64,000 nt of DNA, taken from positions 92,820,245-92,884,244 of the forward strand of contig NC_081554.1 of the NCBI RefSeq assembly GCF_963082655.1. Direction: 5' to 3'. Source of the stretch: Stomoxys calcitrans (Eukaryota; Arthropoda; Insecta; Diptera; Muscidae). The position numbers were made by a program, and so were the translations under genes. Below are positions 45,796 through 56,300 of the stretch, piece by piece. The notes beneath the pieces were generated by a model, which was not told the origin of the DNA, searched no databases, and saw only the letters and a list, made by a program, of their open reading frames with translations. Positions within the stretch are counted from its first letter, which is position 1. Every line of letters starts with the position of its first letter.

Positions 45796-46816
45796 AAGAT
45801 TAATACATCAATTATAGATTGAATTAATGTTAAAGGTATCCTAACGCGAGCCAGCACTGTAATATATAAAATTCCAACTTGCTATGCCTGGTGTTCATAC
45901 CAATAAACATACAAACAAACAAAAATTGCGTATTAGAGAAATTATCTGTATGCACATTCAGTGCAATTGTTTTTTCTGTTGCCCTTAGTTGTTAAATCAT
46001 TTGATAGCAAAACGATGAAATAAAAAGTAATTACCTAACCCCTATCCTCTGAAAAGGCATCAGTTTTGATCTCAAAGTGGGTTCCAGTGACTCCAAACAT
46101 GAGTTGTCCAACTGTTTGGGTGGAGCTAAACATAAATTTAAGACGGCTTGCGGTATAATACCCATTTTAACATCTGGCTTCAAATTGTTTACCCGGTCTT
46201 GCAGTGCTTTGTAATCGGACAACGCAAAATTCCAGTAACGGGTTGCTGGTTCTGGAAAGTTTGATATTACAATAGAAATATGATTGGGAAATTGTAAACT
46301 CACCGTAAGACTTTGAGGGTATTGTTCTGAAAACCTCGACGAGTTTACTATGATAACCAGATGGTTGAACTTTTATTCATTATCGTGTGACACTTAACTT
46401 AACAGAGTCACCTCACAGCTGACCATTGGCTTTTGGGGTTGACCCAGACCAAGAAGGCGTCCACTTGGCCTGTCATTAGTAGGCTTAAATGATTTATAGT
46501 TGTTGAAACTTCGTACATCGCCCACAGATGCAGGTCTCCTGTAAGGATGCATGGCATTTCGAATTAAATGCTGTGTTTCTTGGCGTTGTTTGATTGTGGT
46601 ACTTCCTTTTGGAGCATTTAGAAATGCTTTATTTTCTACCCTAGGAAAGGTACTCGTGGATGGGGCGGCAGTAACAATATTTGGCGCAACTTTGGGTTGA
46701 TGTGCAATTCTTTGTTTATTATTGTTTGCAGTAACCAAGTTTGGGGTATTGGCACTTAATTTTTCCAGCGCAATCCTTTTCTTTTCGACAATTTCAGCAG
46801 CGGAACACAAATACAT

Positions 46817-47298
46817 TTTTATGACTATAGTATTGTGCACTTTTTTTTTGAAATTTTGCTTCTTTTCTTTTGCAAATCGTTAGACAAAATAATGAGTAAT
46901 ATGTAAACTTAGAACTGTATTTGTCTTGTTCTAATGCACGATGACTTTTGATATGAGCTGCTTGTAATGTCCGAACGTAATTAATTAACATCAATACTTA
47001 CAACGAGATAACAAAAAAACTTTCAATAACATTGGCAACAGAATAAGTGCATCGAACTAAACCATATTGTTACAATTGGATTTTATTAGTTGCAAGGTTC
47101 CTCTAGTTTGATTTCCGTTATTTTTAAAAATCCAAATTATAACGACTTTTCTTAAGACCTGGTTATGCTCTCGTAAACATACCGTAAATGTAGGAAAATG
47201 TGTCAGCTGTTTTGTTTTGCTTTGTGAAAACACATGCAAACGCTACCGAACGTCTGGCGACCGTATACGGAAAGTAGAATTCAGTAAAAATAAGTAAA
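46817..47298. other. Upstream region of the Marcal1 duplicate
   Basis: No gene recognised. Some similarity to the sequence before the intact Marcal1 copy is visible only in the first tens of bases. Confidence 0.35.
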
Positions 47299-48540
47299 AA
47301 AGGCGTTAAGTTCGGCCGGGCCGAACTTTGGATACCCACCACCTCGGGTATATATGTAAACCACCTTTCGTCATAATCCGGTGAAAAATGCATAATTTAT
47401 GCCCCCATAGCAGCTTTATCGAAATATGTTCCGATGTGGACCAAATTCGACACGGATATTGAGTGGTCTATTAAGTACAATTCATTGTTCAGTTTTGTAG
47501 AACCAAATATTGGTCCTATTGGTAGTCATATCCATATATAGTCCGATCTGAACCATATACGGCATGGACGTCGAAAAGCCAAAAAAAGTCACTGTGTCAA
47601 ATTTCAGCGAAATCGGATTATAACTGTGCATTTTATGGGGTCAAGACTTTAAATCGAGAAATCGGTTTATATGGCAGCCATATCAAAATCTGAACCGATC
47701 TAGACCAAAATGAAGAGGGCTGACGAAGGGCCTAACACAACTCACCGTCCCAAATGTCGGCGAAATCGGACAATAAATGTGCCTTTTATGGGCCTAAAAC
47801 CTTAAATCGAGATATCGGTCCATATGGCAGCTATATCCAAATCTGGACCGATCTAGGCCATATTGCAGGAAGATGTCGAGGGGCCTAAATTAACTTACTG
47901 TCCCAAATTTTGGCGACATCGGACAATAAATGCGCCTTTTATGGGCCCAAAACCTTAAATCGAGAGATCGGTCTATATGGCAGCTATATCCAAATGTGGA
48001 CCGATCTAGGCCATATTGCAGGAAGATGTAGAGGGGCCTAAATTAACTTACTGTCCCAAATTTTGGCGACATCGGACAATAAATGCGCCTTTTATGGGTC
48101 CAAAACCTTAAATCGAGAGATCGGTCTATATGGCAGCTATATCCAAATCTGGACCAATCTGGGCCAAATTGAAGAAGGTTGTCGAGTGGCTTAAAACAAC
48201 TCACTGTCCAAAATTTCAGCAAAATTGGATAATAGATGTGGCTTTTATGGGCCTAAGACCTAAATCGGCGGATCGGTCTTTTTGGGGGCTATATCAAGAT
48301 ATAGTCCGATATAGCCCATCTTCGAACTTAACCTGCTTATGGACAAAAAAAGGCAGCTCAATATTTCTATTTTCAAAGACTGTAGTGTGAATTGAACGGA
48401 CATGGCTAGATCGTCTTAAATTTTTAAGCTAATCAAGAATATATATACTTTATAGGGTCGGAAATGGATGGATTTCGATGTGTTGCAAACGGAATGAACA
48501 AAATGAATATACTCCCATCCTTCGGTGGTGGGTATAACAA
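47299..48540 (+). repeat. Type B interspersed repeat
   Basis: Starts 'ggcgttaagttcggccggg' and 'ccgaactttggataccc', ends 'ccttcggtggtgggtataa'. Units of about 130 bp contain 'atcggtctatatggcagc' and 'tatatccaaatctggaccg'; two central units are almost identical (47830-47960 and 47965-48095). Confidence 0.8.
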
Positions 48541-48944
48541 AATTTTACGTTCCGTTCTCGTGTCAGCTGATAAAATTTGAAGTTTCAAGAAATTTCAAAA
48601 CTAAAAATGTATGTATGTATAGAAAACTGCTATTCTCCTGTTCTATGATTTCTCTGTGAAATTTATTACAATTTATTGTTAATAATTAAGGTTGAATGGG
48701 TAGCCCACCATGTAAAGGTGGCCAGTCTGACTTGTTAGGAATACTAAATTACAAGAAGAAAATAGGGGATAAAGGCCAATACGGCGCTGTCGTATCCGCT
48801 AATCCATGTTAGCACGATGTCGTGGAACTGGGGTCTATTAATGGGATTCCACACACTCCGACACGCTCACTGTACCAGAAGCTACGGCCTTGAGGGCCGC
48901 CATATACACATATTTATTTCAACCCGGAACATCAGTTGAAATTC

Positions 48945-49035
48945 TAAGCTCCATTACATAAGCTCGTAGTCCTATGTGTCCCGTTATGATGCCAATAGCT
49001 ATACTGACCTCCTTCTTGCTTCCTCTTAGTAATAG
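48945..49035 (-). pseudogene. RNase H-bearing LINE fragment
   Basis: Minus strand encodes KKEVSIAIGIITGHIGLRAY, matching 34600-34655. Confidence 0.7.
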
Positions 49036-49039
49036 CCTT

Positions 49040-49140
49040 GGAGATACCTCAATCAGAGTGGCAAAAGTGCTTCGACAGTTGGTTCAAACGCATGCAAAAG
49101 TGTCTAGATCTTAATGGGGAATATTTTGAAAAACAATAAG
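49040..49140 (+). pseudogene. Mariner transposase C-terminal fragment
   Basis: Open frame EIPQSEWQKCFDSWFKRMQK followed by CLDLNGEYFEKQ and a stop: the last ~30 residues of a mauritiana-type mariner transposase, related to mariner 1 (3985-4030). Confidence 0.85.
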
Positions 49141-50267
49141 GCGATTTTCGATGATAAATATATATTTTTTTGGTTTTTCTAATCCCGAAATATAAAAGGC
49201 AATCCTCGCACACACATTTGATGGTAGGGGTAAAAAAGATAAGCCTTTTTGAGACTTTAAATAGGGAGATCGGTATATATGGGGGCATTTTGAAGATATA
49301 GCCCGATATAGAAGGCGATCAAGAATACATATAGTCAAAGTGAAATATTGCTAGATTTTGCAAACGTAATGACAAAAAATTCCCGGAGCAGAGCGAAAAA
49401 ATTTTTGTCAGAGCGGGAGAGGAGCGAAAAAAATATACCCGCTTCGGATCTTGGTTTAAAACCTATCAAACTGGGTACATTTATGAAAATATTTTTTAAG
49501 TTAAAACTTTAACTGCTTTTAAGTTGCATAAAACTTTTCAAATTTAGGAAATTTTATGCACTTACTTTTTACAAACGTATATTTAAATTGACGAAAGGGA
49601 ATTTTACGAATCGTTGAACTACTAAATGAATATTTATTGAAGTAGATTTTCAATCATAGTATGTTATGGATTTGAGCAATAGAAAATGTATACTTTTGTA
49701 TTCTTGTCAAATATTTTTCAATTCAGTCTGTTTGGAATATCCTAGAAGTTCGTTACAAATATTCTTTCTTTAAATAAATTATTTTATTATTCAAACTCAA
49801 TTTCATCTTTATTCCACAATTCGAAGAATATTTAACTTGTTGAAGAGAATTTTAGTTAAGTAAAATTGCTTACCAAATTTAAGTTTATGAACTATTTGCC
49901 ATTAACTAAAGATGTGTAAAATTATTTAACAGTTTTCTTTGTTTTATGCAAAACTCAACTTAATTATATTAAGATGTATGTACTTAATTGGAATAAGCTT
50001 TTTAATGGATTTTATGGTCCCTTTTTTCTGAGTGCAGTTTCTTAACAGGAATATGGAAAGATAAGGAGTGTTTTATTAACCCACTAAGCGGATTTTTTCG
50101 TAGTTTGTATTAAGGCGGATTTGAGAAGTTGGTCTCACGCAAACAGCTGTTAACAGCCGGCCAGGTTTGACGGTTCAAATTAATTATTTCAAATGTGGTG
50201 TCCGTGCTGCCAACGTTAAAGTATTTAGCGGGAAGAACGCTTTATTTATCCATAAGCTAGCGAATCC
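49141..50267. other. No gene recognised; repeat scraps
   Basis: 49250-49340 resembles type B units, and 50120-50165 ('ggtctcacgcaaacagctgt') matches the end of the MITE at 59018-59244. The remainder is AT-rich. Confidence 0.4.
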
Positions 50268-50375
50268 GCGTACACTGCTCTTTAAATCCGGATTTAATGG
50301 CTCGATCACCTGTTTTCCCTTTATAGAATCAGCTGACGAGAGCCTTAAATCCGGATTTAATGAGCAAGGTAAACG
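50268..50375 (-). mobile_element. AAATCCGGATTTA MITE, copy 2
   Basis: 'gcgtacactgctctttaaat' to 'gagcaaggtaaacg'; two TAAATCCGGATTTA palindromes flank the centre. Confidence 0.75.
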
Positions 50376-50499
50376 AGGTTCTAGACTGGTAAATAAAACA
50401 CAGCAATAGTTCAACAAAACACAGTTGTGGGATTAAGGTGTTGTACCAAATTGGAGATATTGATCTCCCCTTTAATTTGGTACAATCATCTTTTTGAAA

Positions 50500-50770
50500 G
50501 AAGTCCGTTTCTGACCCTAAGGAACAGGGGCAAACTTCTCACATATCAATGAATGCTGTCCGATTCAAGTTTAAGCCCTATGATAAGGGGCCTCCTTTTT
50601 ATAGCCAAGTCCGAACGGGGTGCCGCAGTGCTACACCTGTATGGAAAGAAGTTTTTATATGGCATAATACCTCACAAATGTTGTTAGGAGGGGAAATTCA
50701 CCACCGATCCCAGGCGTTCAGCTTCATATGCGGACATACTAAACTCTGTGCTACGGTGATCTCCTTAAAT
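50500..50770 (-). mobile_element. tRNA-like SINE copy
   Basis: Minus-strand copy with tail 'aaggaacaggggcaaacttc' and decayed head 'ctctgtgctacggtgatctc'. Confidence 0.7.
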
Positions 50771-51192
50771 TTGGTATACGCTTTTTGAACGAAGCCCATT
50801 TATGGGTTCCAAAATGAATTTAGTGTTCTATCCTCCAGTTTCTAACCCAAAATCTCGAAAGATTGTTATACGAAAAACAGTTTTGGGAAATGTGCGATAC
50901 ATAAAATTAAAGGTACTGATATCCCCTTTAATTTGTTATACACACTTTTTTGAGTTCATTTATGACCATTTATGGCCCCCAAAATGATTTTAGTATCCTA
51001 TCCTGTAGATTCTAAACAGGAATGTCCGATCTTCCCTTTAATTTGGTATATCGACTTTTTTGAACAAGGTCCATTTATGGCCTCCAGACGGGATTTTGTG
51101 TCCTGCCCTCCAGTTGCTAAAAAATCTGGAAGGAGTTTTCAACGAAAAACAGTTCTGGGGTATGTGCAATGCAACAAATTAAAGGTACTGAT

Positions 51193-51271
51193 ACGGATTG
51201 ACCTGATGAAGTCCTTTATCGGCAAGGGCTGCCGCCTCAGTGTACAACAAACTGCTACAACAACAACAAAC
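51193..51271 (+). mobile_element. Short LINE derivative, copy F, 5'-truncated
   Basis: Starts inside the family at 'acggattgacctgatg' and ends in (CAA)n. Flanked by 'gtactgat' (51185-51192) and 'gtaccgat' (51272-51279), an 8-bp target-site duplication with one difference. Confidence 0.85.
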
Positions 51272-51869
51272 GTACCGATCTTCCCTTTTGTTTGGTATAT
51301 GCTCTTTTTTGAATCATTTATAACCACCAGACTGGATTTTGTTTCTTGCCCTCCGGTGCTAAACAGAAATCTGGAGGGATTGTTCTACAAAAAAGAGTTC
51401 TAGGGTATGTGCGATACACCAAATTGATAGAGCTGATCTTCTGGGGTATGTGCTATACACCAAATTAAAGGTACTGATCTCCCCTTTAATTTGGCATATG
51501 AACGAAGTCCATTTGTCGCCTCAAAAATGAATTTAGTGTGTTGCCTTCCAGTTTTTAAACAGTAATCTGGAAATATTGTTTTACGAAAAACAGTTCTGAG
51601 ATAAGTGCGTTACACCAAAGTAAAGGTACTAATATCCCCTTTAAGTTGGTATACGGACTTTTTTGAACGAATTCCGTTCCTGGCCTCCAGGCTGGAAGTA
51701 GATAATTCGTGGCTTAATTTTCTGGTGACTGAAGCTTAAGGCCGTTGATAATTTAACTTTTTGATTTTACTATTACTTTGTGTCACCCTGTGAGTTTAGA
51801 AAATTTTCATTAGCGGCATTGCCAACTTCACGCAGGTAAAAATCATTCAAAGTACCAATTTTGTTGTTG

Positions 51870-52060
51870 CGTAGTCACATTTATACATATGGCATGGTAG
51901 CGATCATCGTCAGGCTCCATATGCGAGCAAGCTCGTTCCGATCCATAGGATCGATCGCCGCGGAAAAGTTATGACAATTTGTTATTAAAAGGCGCCAATA
52001 ACTCACTTTGTCATATAGGGTATCATAGGCACTGAGTATTTAGGCAAGAGCCGGTGCCAC
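51870..52060 (-). mobile_element. Type D element fragment
   Basis: 'gtagcgatcatcgtcaggc' and 'ggatcgatcgccgcgg' mark the 3' half of the family; the 5' half is missing. Confidence 0.6.
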
Positions 52061-52405
52061 CAGCATACTACAATATAATTGTATGCAAAATTTAGAACTC
52101 AAACTCATTTCGTATGGAAAGAAACAATTAGTACCAATGGCAGCACTAAACATACGTTTTTCCTACTTTTATCTCAATCGGTTCTTTCCGGGCATAATTT
52201 GTTAATTTTGATTTAAAACCTATGGTTTCTTGGAGAAATTTTCTTTCAATAGTTATTTGGTTGCGGGGAATATCATTAACTCCAAATTTCAAAGTTTTAT
52301 CTCAATCCGTTCTTCCCGGCAGAATTTGTTTCCTTTATTGAGTAAAATTTCTTTCAATTGTTATTTGAGTGCATAAAAAAAGACCTACCGTAATGCAAAC
52401 AAAGA
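52061..52405. other. No gene recognised
   Basis: Contains 'tatctcaatcggttctttcc' and a similar line at 52299, a short local duplication. Confidence 0.4.
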
Positions 52406-52409
52406 TCCA

Positions 52410-53090
52410 CTGGCGTGCTCAACGTAGTTCTTTTGAAGTTTAAAAAGTAAAAAGAGTGCTTAAGTCTCAACATTACCCTGAAACCTCAAGGTGGGTCTTC
52501 ATGATCTACAGCGAAAGATTCAGCGTTTTCGCGGTAAACCAGAATAGTTCTCGTTCAACTACGATCCGATAGATTCAGTCGCCTCAACTCCTACAAAGCA
52601 AGGGTTGATGTACCAAATGACTCGCGTGCTCAACATAGTTCTTTGGAAGTTTACAAAGTAAAAAGAGTGCTTAAGTTAACCAGAATAGTTCTGGTTCACT
52701 ACGATCCGGTAGATTCAGTCGCCTCAACTCCTACAAAGCAAGGGTTGATGTACCAAATGACTCGCGTGCTCAACATAGTTCTTTGGAAGTTTACAAAGTA
52801 AAAAGAGTGCTTAAGTCTCAACATTACCCTGAAGTTCTGGTTCAACTACGATCCGGTAGATTCAGTCGCCTCAACTCCTACAAAGCAAGGGTTGATGTCA
52901 CCGTGCAGGATGTGTGTCCCCATTGTGACCTGGAACTACACGTCACCTGTTTAACTGCCCAGCCAAACCCACTCAACTCAGACCCAAATCCCTCTGGACA
53001 CAGCCCACCACTGTCGCAGAGTTCCTGATCTGGATATTCAACAGAACCAAGCAGACGAAAAACAGAAGGTAGAACGGAACACACAGCTAC
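52410..53090 (+). pseudogene. Tandemly repeated 3' end of the 2A-type LINE
   Basis: The last unit encodes VQLRSGRFSRLNSYKARVDV, VQDVCPHCDLELHVT and LTAQPNPLNSDPNP, clearly the C-terminus of the ORF at 18425-21844. The preceding ~140 bp is repeated about two and a half times (units start at 52547, 52688 and 52834). Confidence 0.8.
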
Positions 53091-53224
53091 AACAACCCTT
53101 TATTTGTGTTCACAATAGAGCGAATTTTGTTCAAATTTTCATCACATTGTCCTGTGTTTCAAATGGAAAAAAAATTGACATGTCCAAATATCAAACTTTT
53201 GCAAGCAAAATATTTTAATTGTAA

Positions 53225-53305
53225 ATTATGGTCATGACAATTCCACTAAGGAACAGGGACAAAGTTTGTGAGAAGTTTGCCCCTGTTCCTACATTTTAAA
53301 TACGT
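53225..53305. repeat. SINE tail scraps
   Basis: 'aaggaacagggacaaagttt' followed by 'gaagtttgcccctgttcct' forms an inverted pair of SINE tail pieces. Confidence 0.5.
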
Positions 53306-53380
53306 TTATATATTTGCTAAGACTATGTTCAATTTTTTTATTTAATTTAATATTTATAAGGCATTAACAAATTACAATAT

Positions 53381-56300
53381 TTAACACAGAATATCTTTGA
53401 AGGCTTCATCATCTTCATCTTGGAAAAAATCTTCAATATTTTCAATTTCCTTACTTATATCTAAACCTAGTAATGAGCTTGGGGAGTTCGATTGTTTATG
53501 AATAGTAGTGGACGATGCCTGTTGCGCAGTATCTGTGTTCGATGTTTTAATGGGCGTATAATATTTATCAATTTTGTTGGACTGAAATTATAGGTTGATG
53601 ATAGTTCAAAAATACTATTTAAATGTTTAAATCATAAAACATACTGTTGTTGGTGCTGACGTATGCGTGGCATCCTGAAGATCTTCACAAAAAATACCCG
53701 CTTTATTGAGAACATCCTGTTTGACCTTTAGCATATTCCAGATATGATCATCGGCTGTTTTAGAGGCCATTAAATATCGGCAAGTTACGGGATTCTGCTG
53801 TCCAATGCGATGGGCTCTACTTTCGGCCTGAGCCAATGTCTATAAAGAAAAAGTTGTTTGCACATAATCAGGGCTGCGGAGCCTAGCCCCCGGGGTCGGA
53901 GTCGGAGACGGGTTCGGATTTGGGGCAAGCATGCTCAACTCCGAACCAAACTCAGACTCCGTCTCCTGTCTCAAAAACTCGAATCTGTTACCCTGCACAT
54001 AATAAAAGGCGTTAAGTGAAATTATAAGAACGGTGTCCTTACAACATAACTGGGCCCTGCAGAAGCCGCTTCAACCTCCAACTTAAGGCTTAGAGGGGGC
54101 ATCTCTGAATCGTGTGTCATATATAGGCTGGCTACTACTGAATATTCAGTGCTTAGCGACGGAAAAAGAAAAACATTTAGACTAATCTTTGCAAGAATAC
54201 AGATTCTGCGTTCCCCATTTCCCGTACGCTTTAGTAGTGTCCCGGAATTCTTAGTCCACGAACCATTCCTCCACACACCCATGGTTCCTGGATAAGAACC
54301 ACGTCAAATCAAATCAGGAGGACCTTTAGTGCCACCGAAGCTTCTCTACAATGTGGAGATTTATCTGCAGAAACCGAACCATAGACAGGATTCAGAACTT
54401 CCACAACTGTTGCATTAGCCTCTTCTTCAGTTTCCGCCAGGATTTTATCCTCACAAAATTCGATAGATCTTGTCATTATGAGTTTCCGTACGCATCCAGG
54501 GGCAGGTGAGAAAACAGTGGAACCACTCTTCCTCAGGACACTGGACACTGGCGGTGTGGACGATTCCTCCTTAGATGCTTTACTAGCTGCTAGCGCACAT
54601 CTTGAGCCCAATCCGACCGGATGACCTATCCACATAGGGCTTGTCGGGTTCAGTTTCGATGCCTTTCCCTCCTGTCTCCATCGTGGCAAGGGGATATTCT
54701 GTCTCCTGCAATCCGCCAGACTTTAACGATGTAGTATAGTTCGTCAGGCAAGTGTTCAGCAACAACTGCTGAATCGTCTCTTGAGCGTGTTGGTTTGCCG
54801 CGTGGGCATGCGAAGATGGAATAGGTTCGGCTCTGTCCTTAGGACTTGAACCAGCAGTCTGCGTCAAAAGCCCCTGCCGCTCCACCAGTCGAGGTTTCAG
54901 TAGCAGAAAACATGCTACGGTCTGATATCATCACCACCGCAGGTGTTGGGTCTTTGGAGTCCATTCTAAGCCTGCTACCGTGCTCTAGATCTGCGTCTCC
55001 ACTGGAAACAGAAGCATCTTATCAACCGCCTAATGGATAACACTATCGTAACGGTCCTTGAGTGACTTAATTTTTTTTCCCAAAATAATGACCTTGTACG
55101 AGTTACAGAAAAATTCTTGCAGAACGAAATAACAAAACGTCCGGTCCACTCAACGGTTTAAACAACGTCATCTTGCATTGGAGTCCGTCGCATATCAATT
55201 GCAAGAATAATACACTTCCCGGCAATATTGAGGCTGAGGTCGGACGGGTCACATAGTCCAACGACGAAGACGCCGAAGGGCGACGACGCTTATGACATAC
55301 TGCTGTCTATGTTCGTACAGCACCTTGCAACATATTCAGTATGGCTACACTCCCGAAGTGACCTAAGGCTAAAACAGGATCGGAAATGCATCCACCCCAT
55401 GCACCAGTTAAACCTCATCGACACCGACCGATGATGGAGACGGTTAAGGCGAATAAAACCAGGGTCCGGGATTATTTTCAATCCCGGATAACGAAAAAAG
55501 GACGTACAGGTGCCCACACGTGCAGGCAGACTTAAAATTTAGTTACCGCAGTCTGATAGATGAGTAAACTTGATGAATGCAAGAATTCCGTCCATTCCGT
55601 TAACATGGACATTTCAAACTCGTTGTTGGGTAACAATCGCTGGTCAGCTCTGTGAAAAAGACGACACGCCATTGGCAGGCGATTTATAGTTTGGCTAGGG
55701 CTATCACCAGTTACATAGTGTTGTTCTCTAAGTTGTGATATCCCTGGCCATGATAGGAAACGTCTGTATCATTAGCGTGTCGAATCTTTCCCCTTTGGGA
55801 GAAACAACGTAAAGAAATTACAAAATATGTATAAACTTACACTTGGATTCCATGTTAATTCCGCAAATATTATTAATTCCGCCGCTGTCAAAGTTATGCC
55901 GGAATTGCAGGCTCCCAATGACAACACAGCAACTTTACATGACTGTTTCTTCTGGAATGTGTCAATGAATTCCCCTCTATCGTGTTTTCTCGTATTACCA
56001 TCAATTCGAATGTATTTCACTTTCAATTTATCCAAACACTCACAAATAGCATCCATCATAACGCGGTGATGAGCGAAAACAATAAACTTTTTTGGTTCCT
56101 TAACCTGCTGTTTGAGATATGCACTAAATATTAAATAAATGTTAAATGTTGCAATCGTTACGAGCCATCGAAGGAAGACTAGATTTCTTTTTAGTCCTGC
56201 TTCCAAAATATTGAACCTTAACCGCCGAAAAGAAGAAGTAATGCTATTGTCGATAATAAAATGTGTTTATTTATTAATCAAACATACCCACTATTGGTTT

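Larger units (their letters stand above)
30646..46816 (-). pseudogene. Second Marcal1 copy, first exon frameshifted
   Basis: Exons (minus): 46816-46304, 46251-46035, 37804-37314, 37249-37099, 37037-36873, 35550-35268, 31100-30906 and 30846-30646. Exons 2-8 have exactly the same lengths as the intact copy at 53381-58689 and are open: HARP (RYWNFALSDYKALQDRV), Walker A DEMGLGKT, DESH, SGTPALS and RAHRIGQ. Exon 1 is 513 nt instead of 532, so the frame shifts, and a stop occurs near 46394, before the last part of the HARP region. A weak donor (gttaag, about 46400) could in theory rescue the frame by skipping that region. Introns 2 and 6 are 8.2 and 4.2 kb and loaded with transposons. Probably a decaying duplicate; open helicase exons mean it may have been lost recently or still be used in a shorter form. 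Confidence 0.85.
50430..51690 (+). repeat. Tandem array of ~150-190-bp units with two insertions
   Basis: Units contain 'aaaggtactgatctcccc', 'tttaatttggtatac', 'gtccatttatggcctcc' and 'cgaaaaacagttctggg'. A SINE (50500-50770, minus) and a short LINE derivative (51193-51271) are inserted in it. Confidence 0.75.

Noticed and set aside
52783..53028. Independent small protein gene
   Set aside because: Its sequence matches the C-terminal finger region of the 2A-type LINE, so it is a remnant.
54309..54885. Novel gene in Marcal1 intron 6
   Set aside because: Frames on both strands overlap; the minus frames resemble the ORF1-to-endonuclease region of an I-type LINE and are broken.
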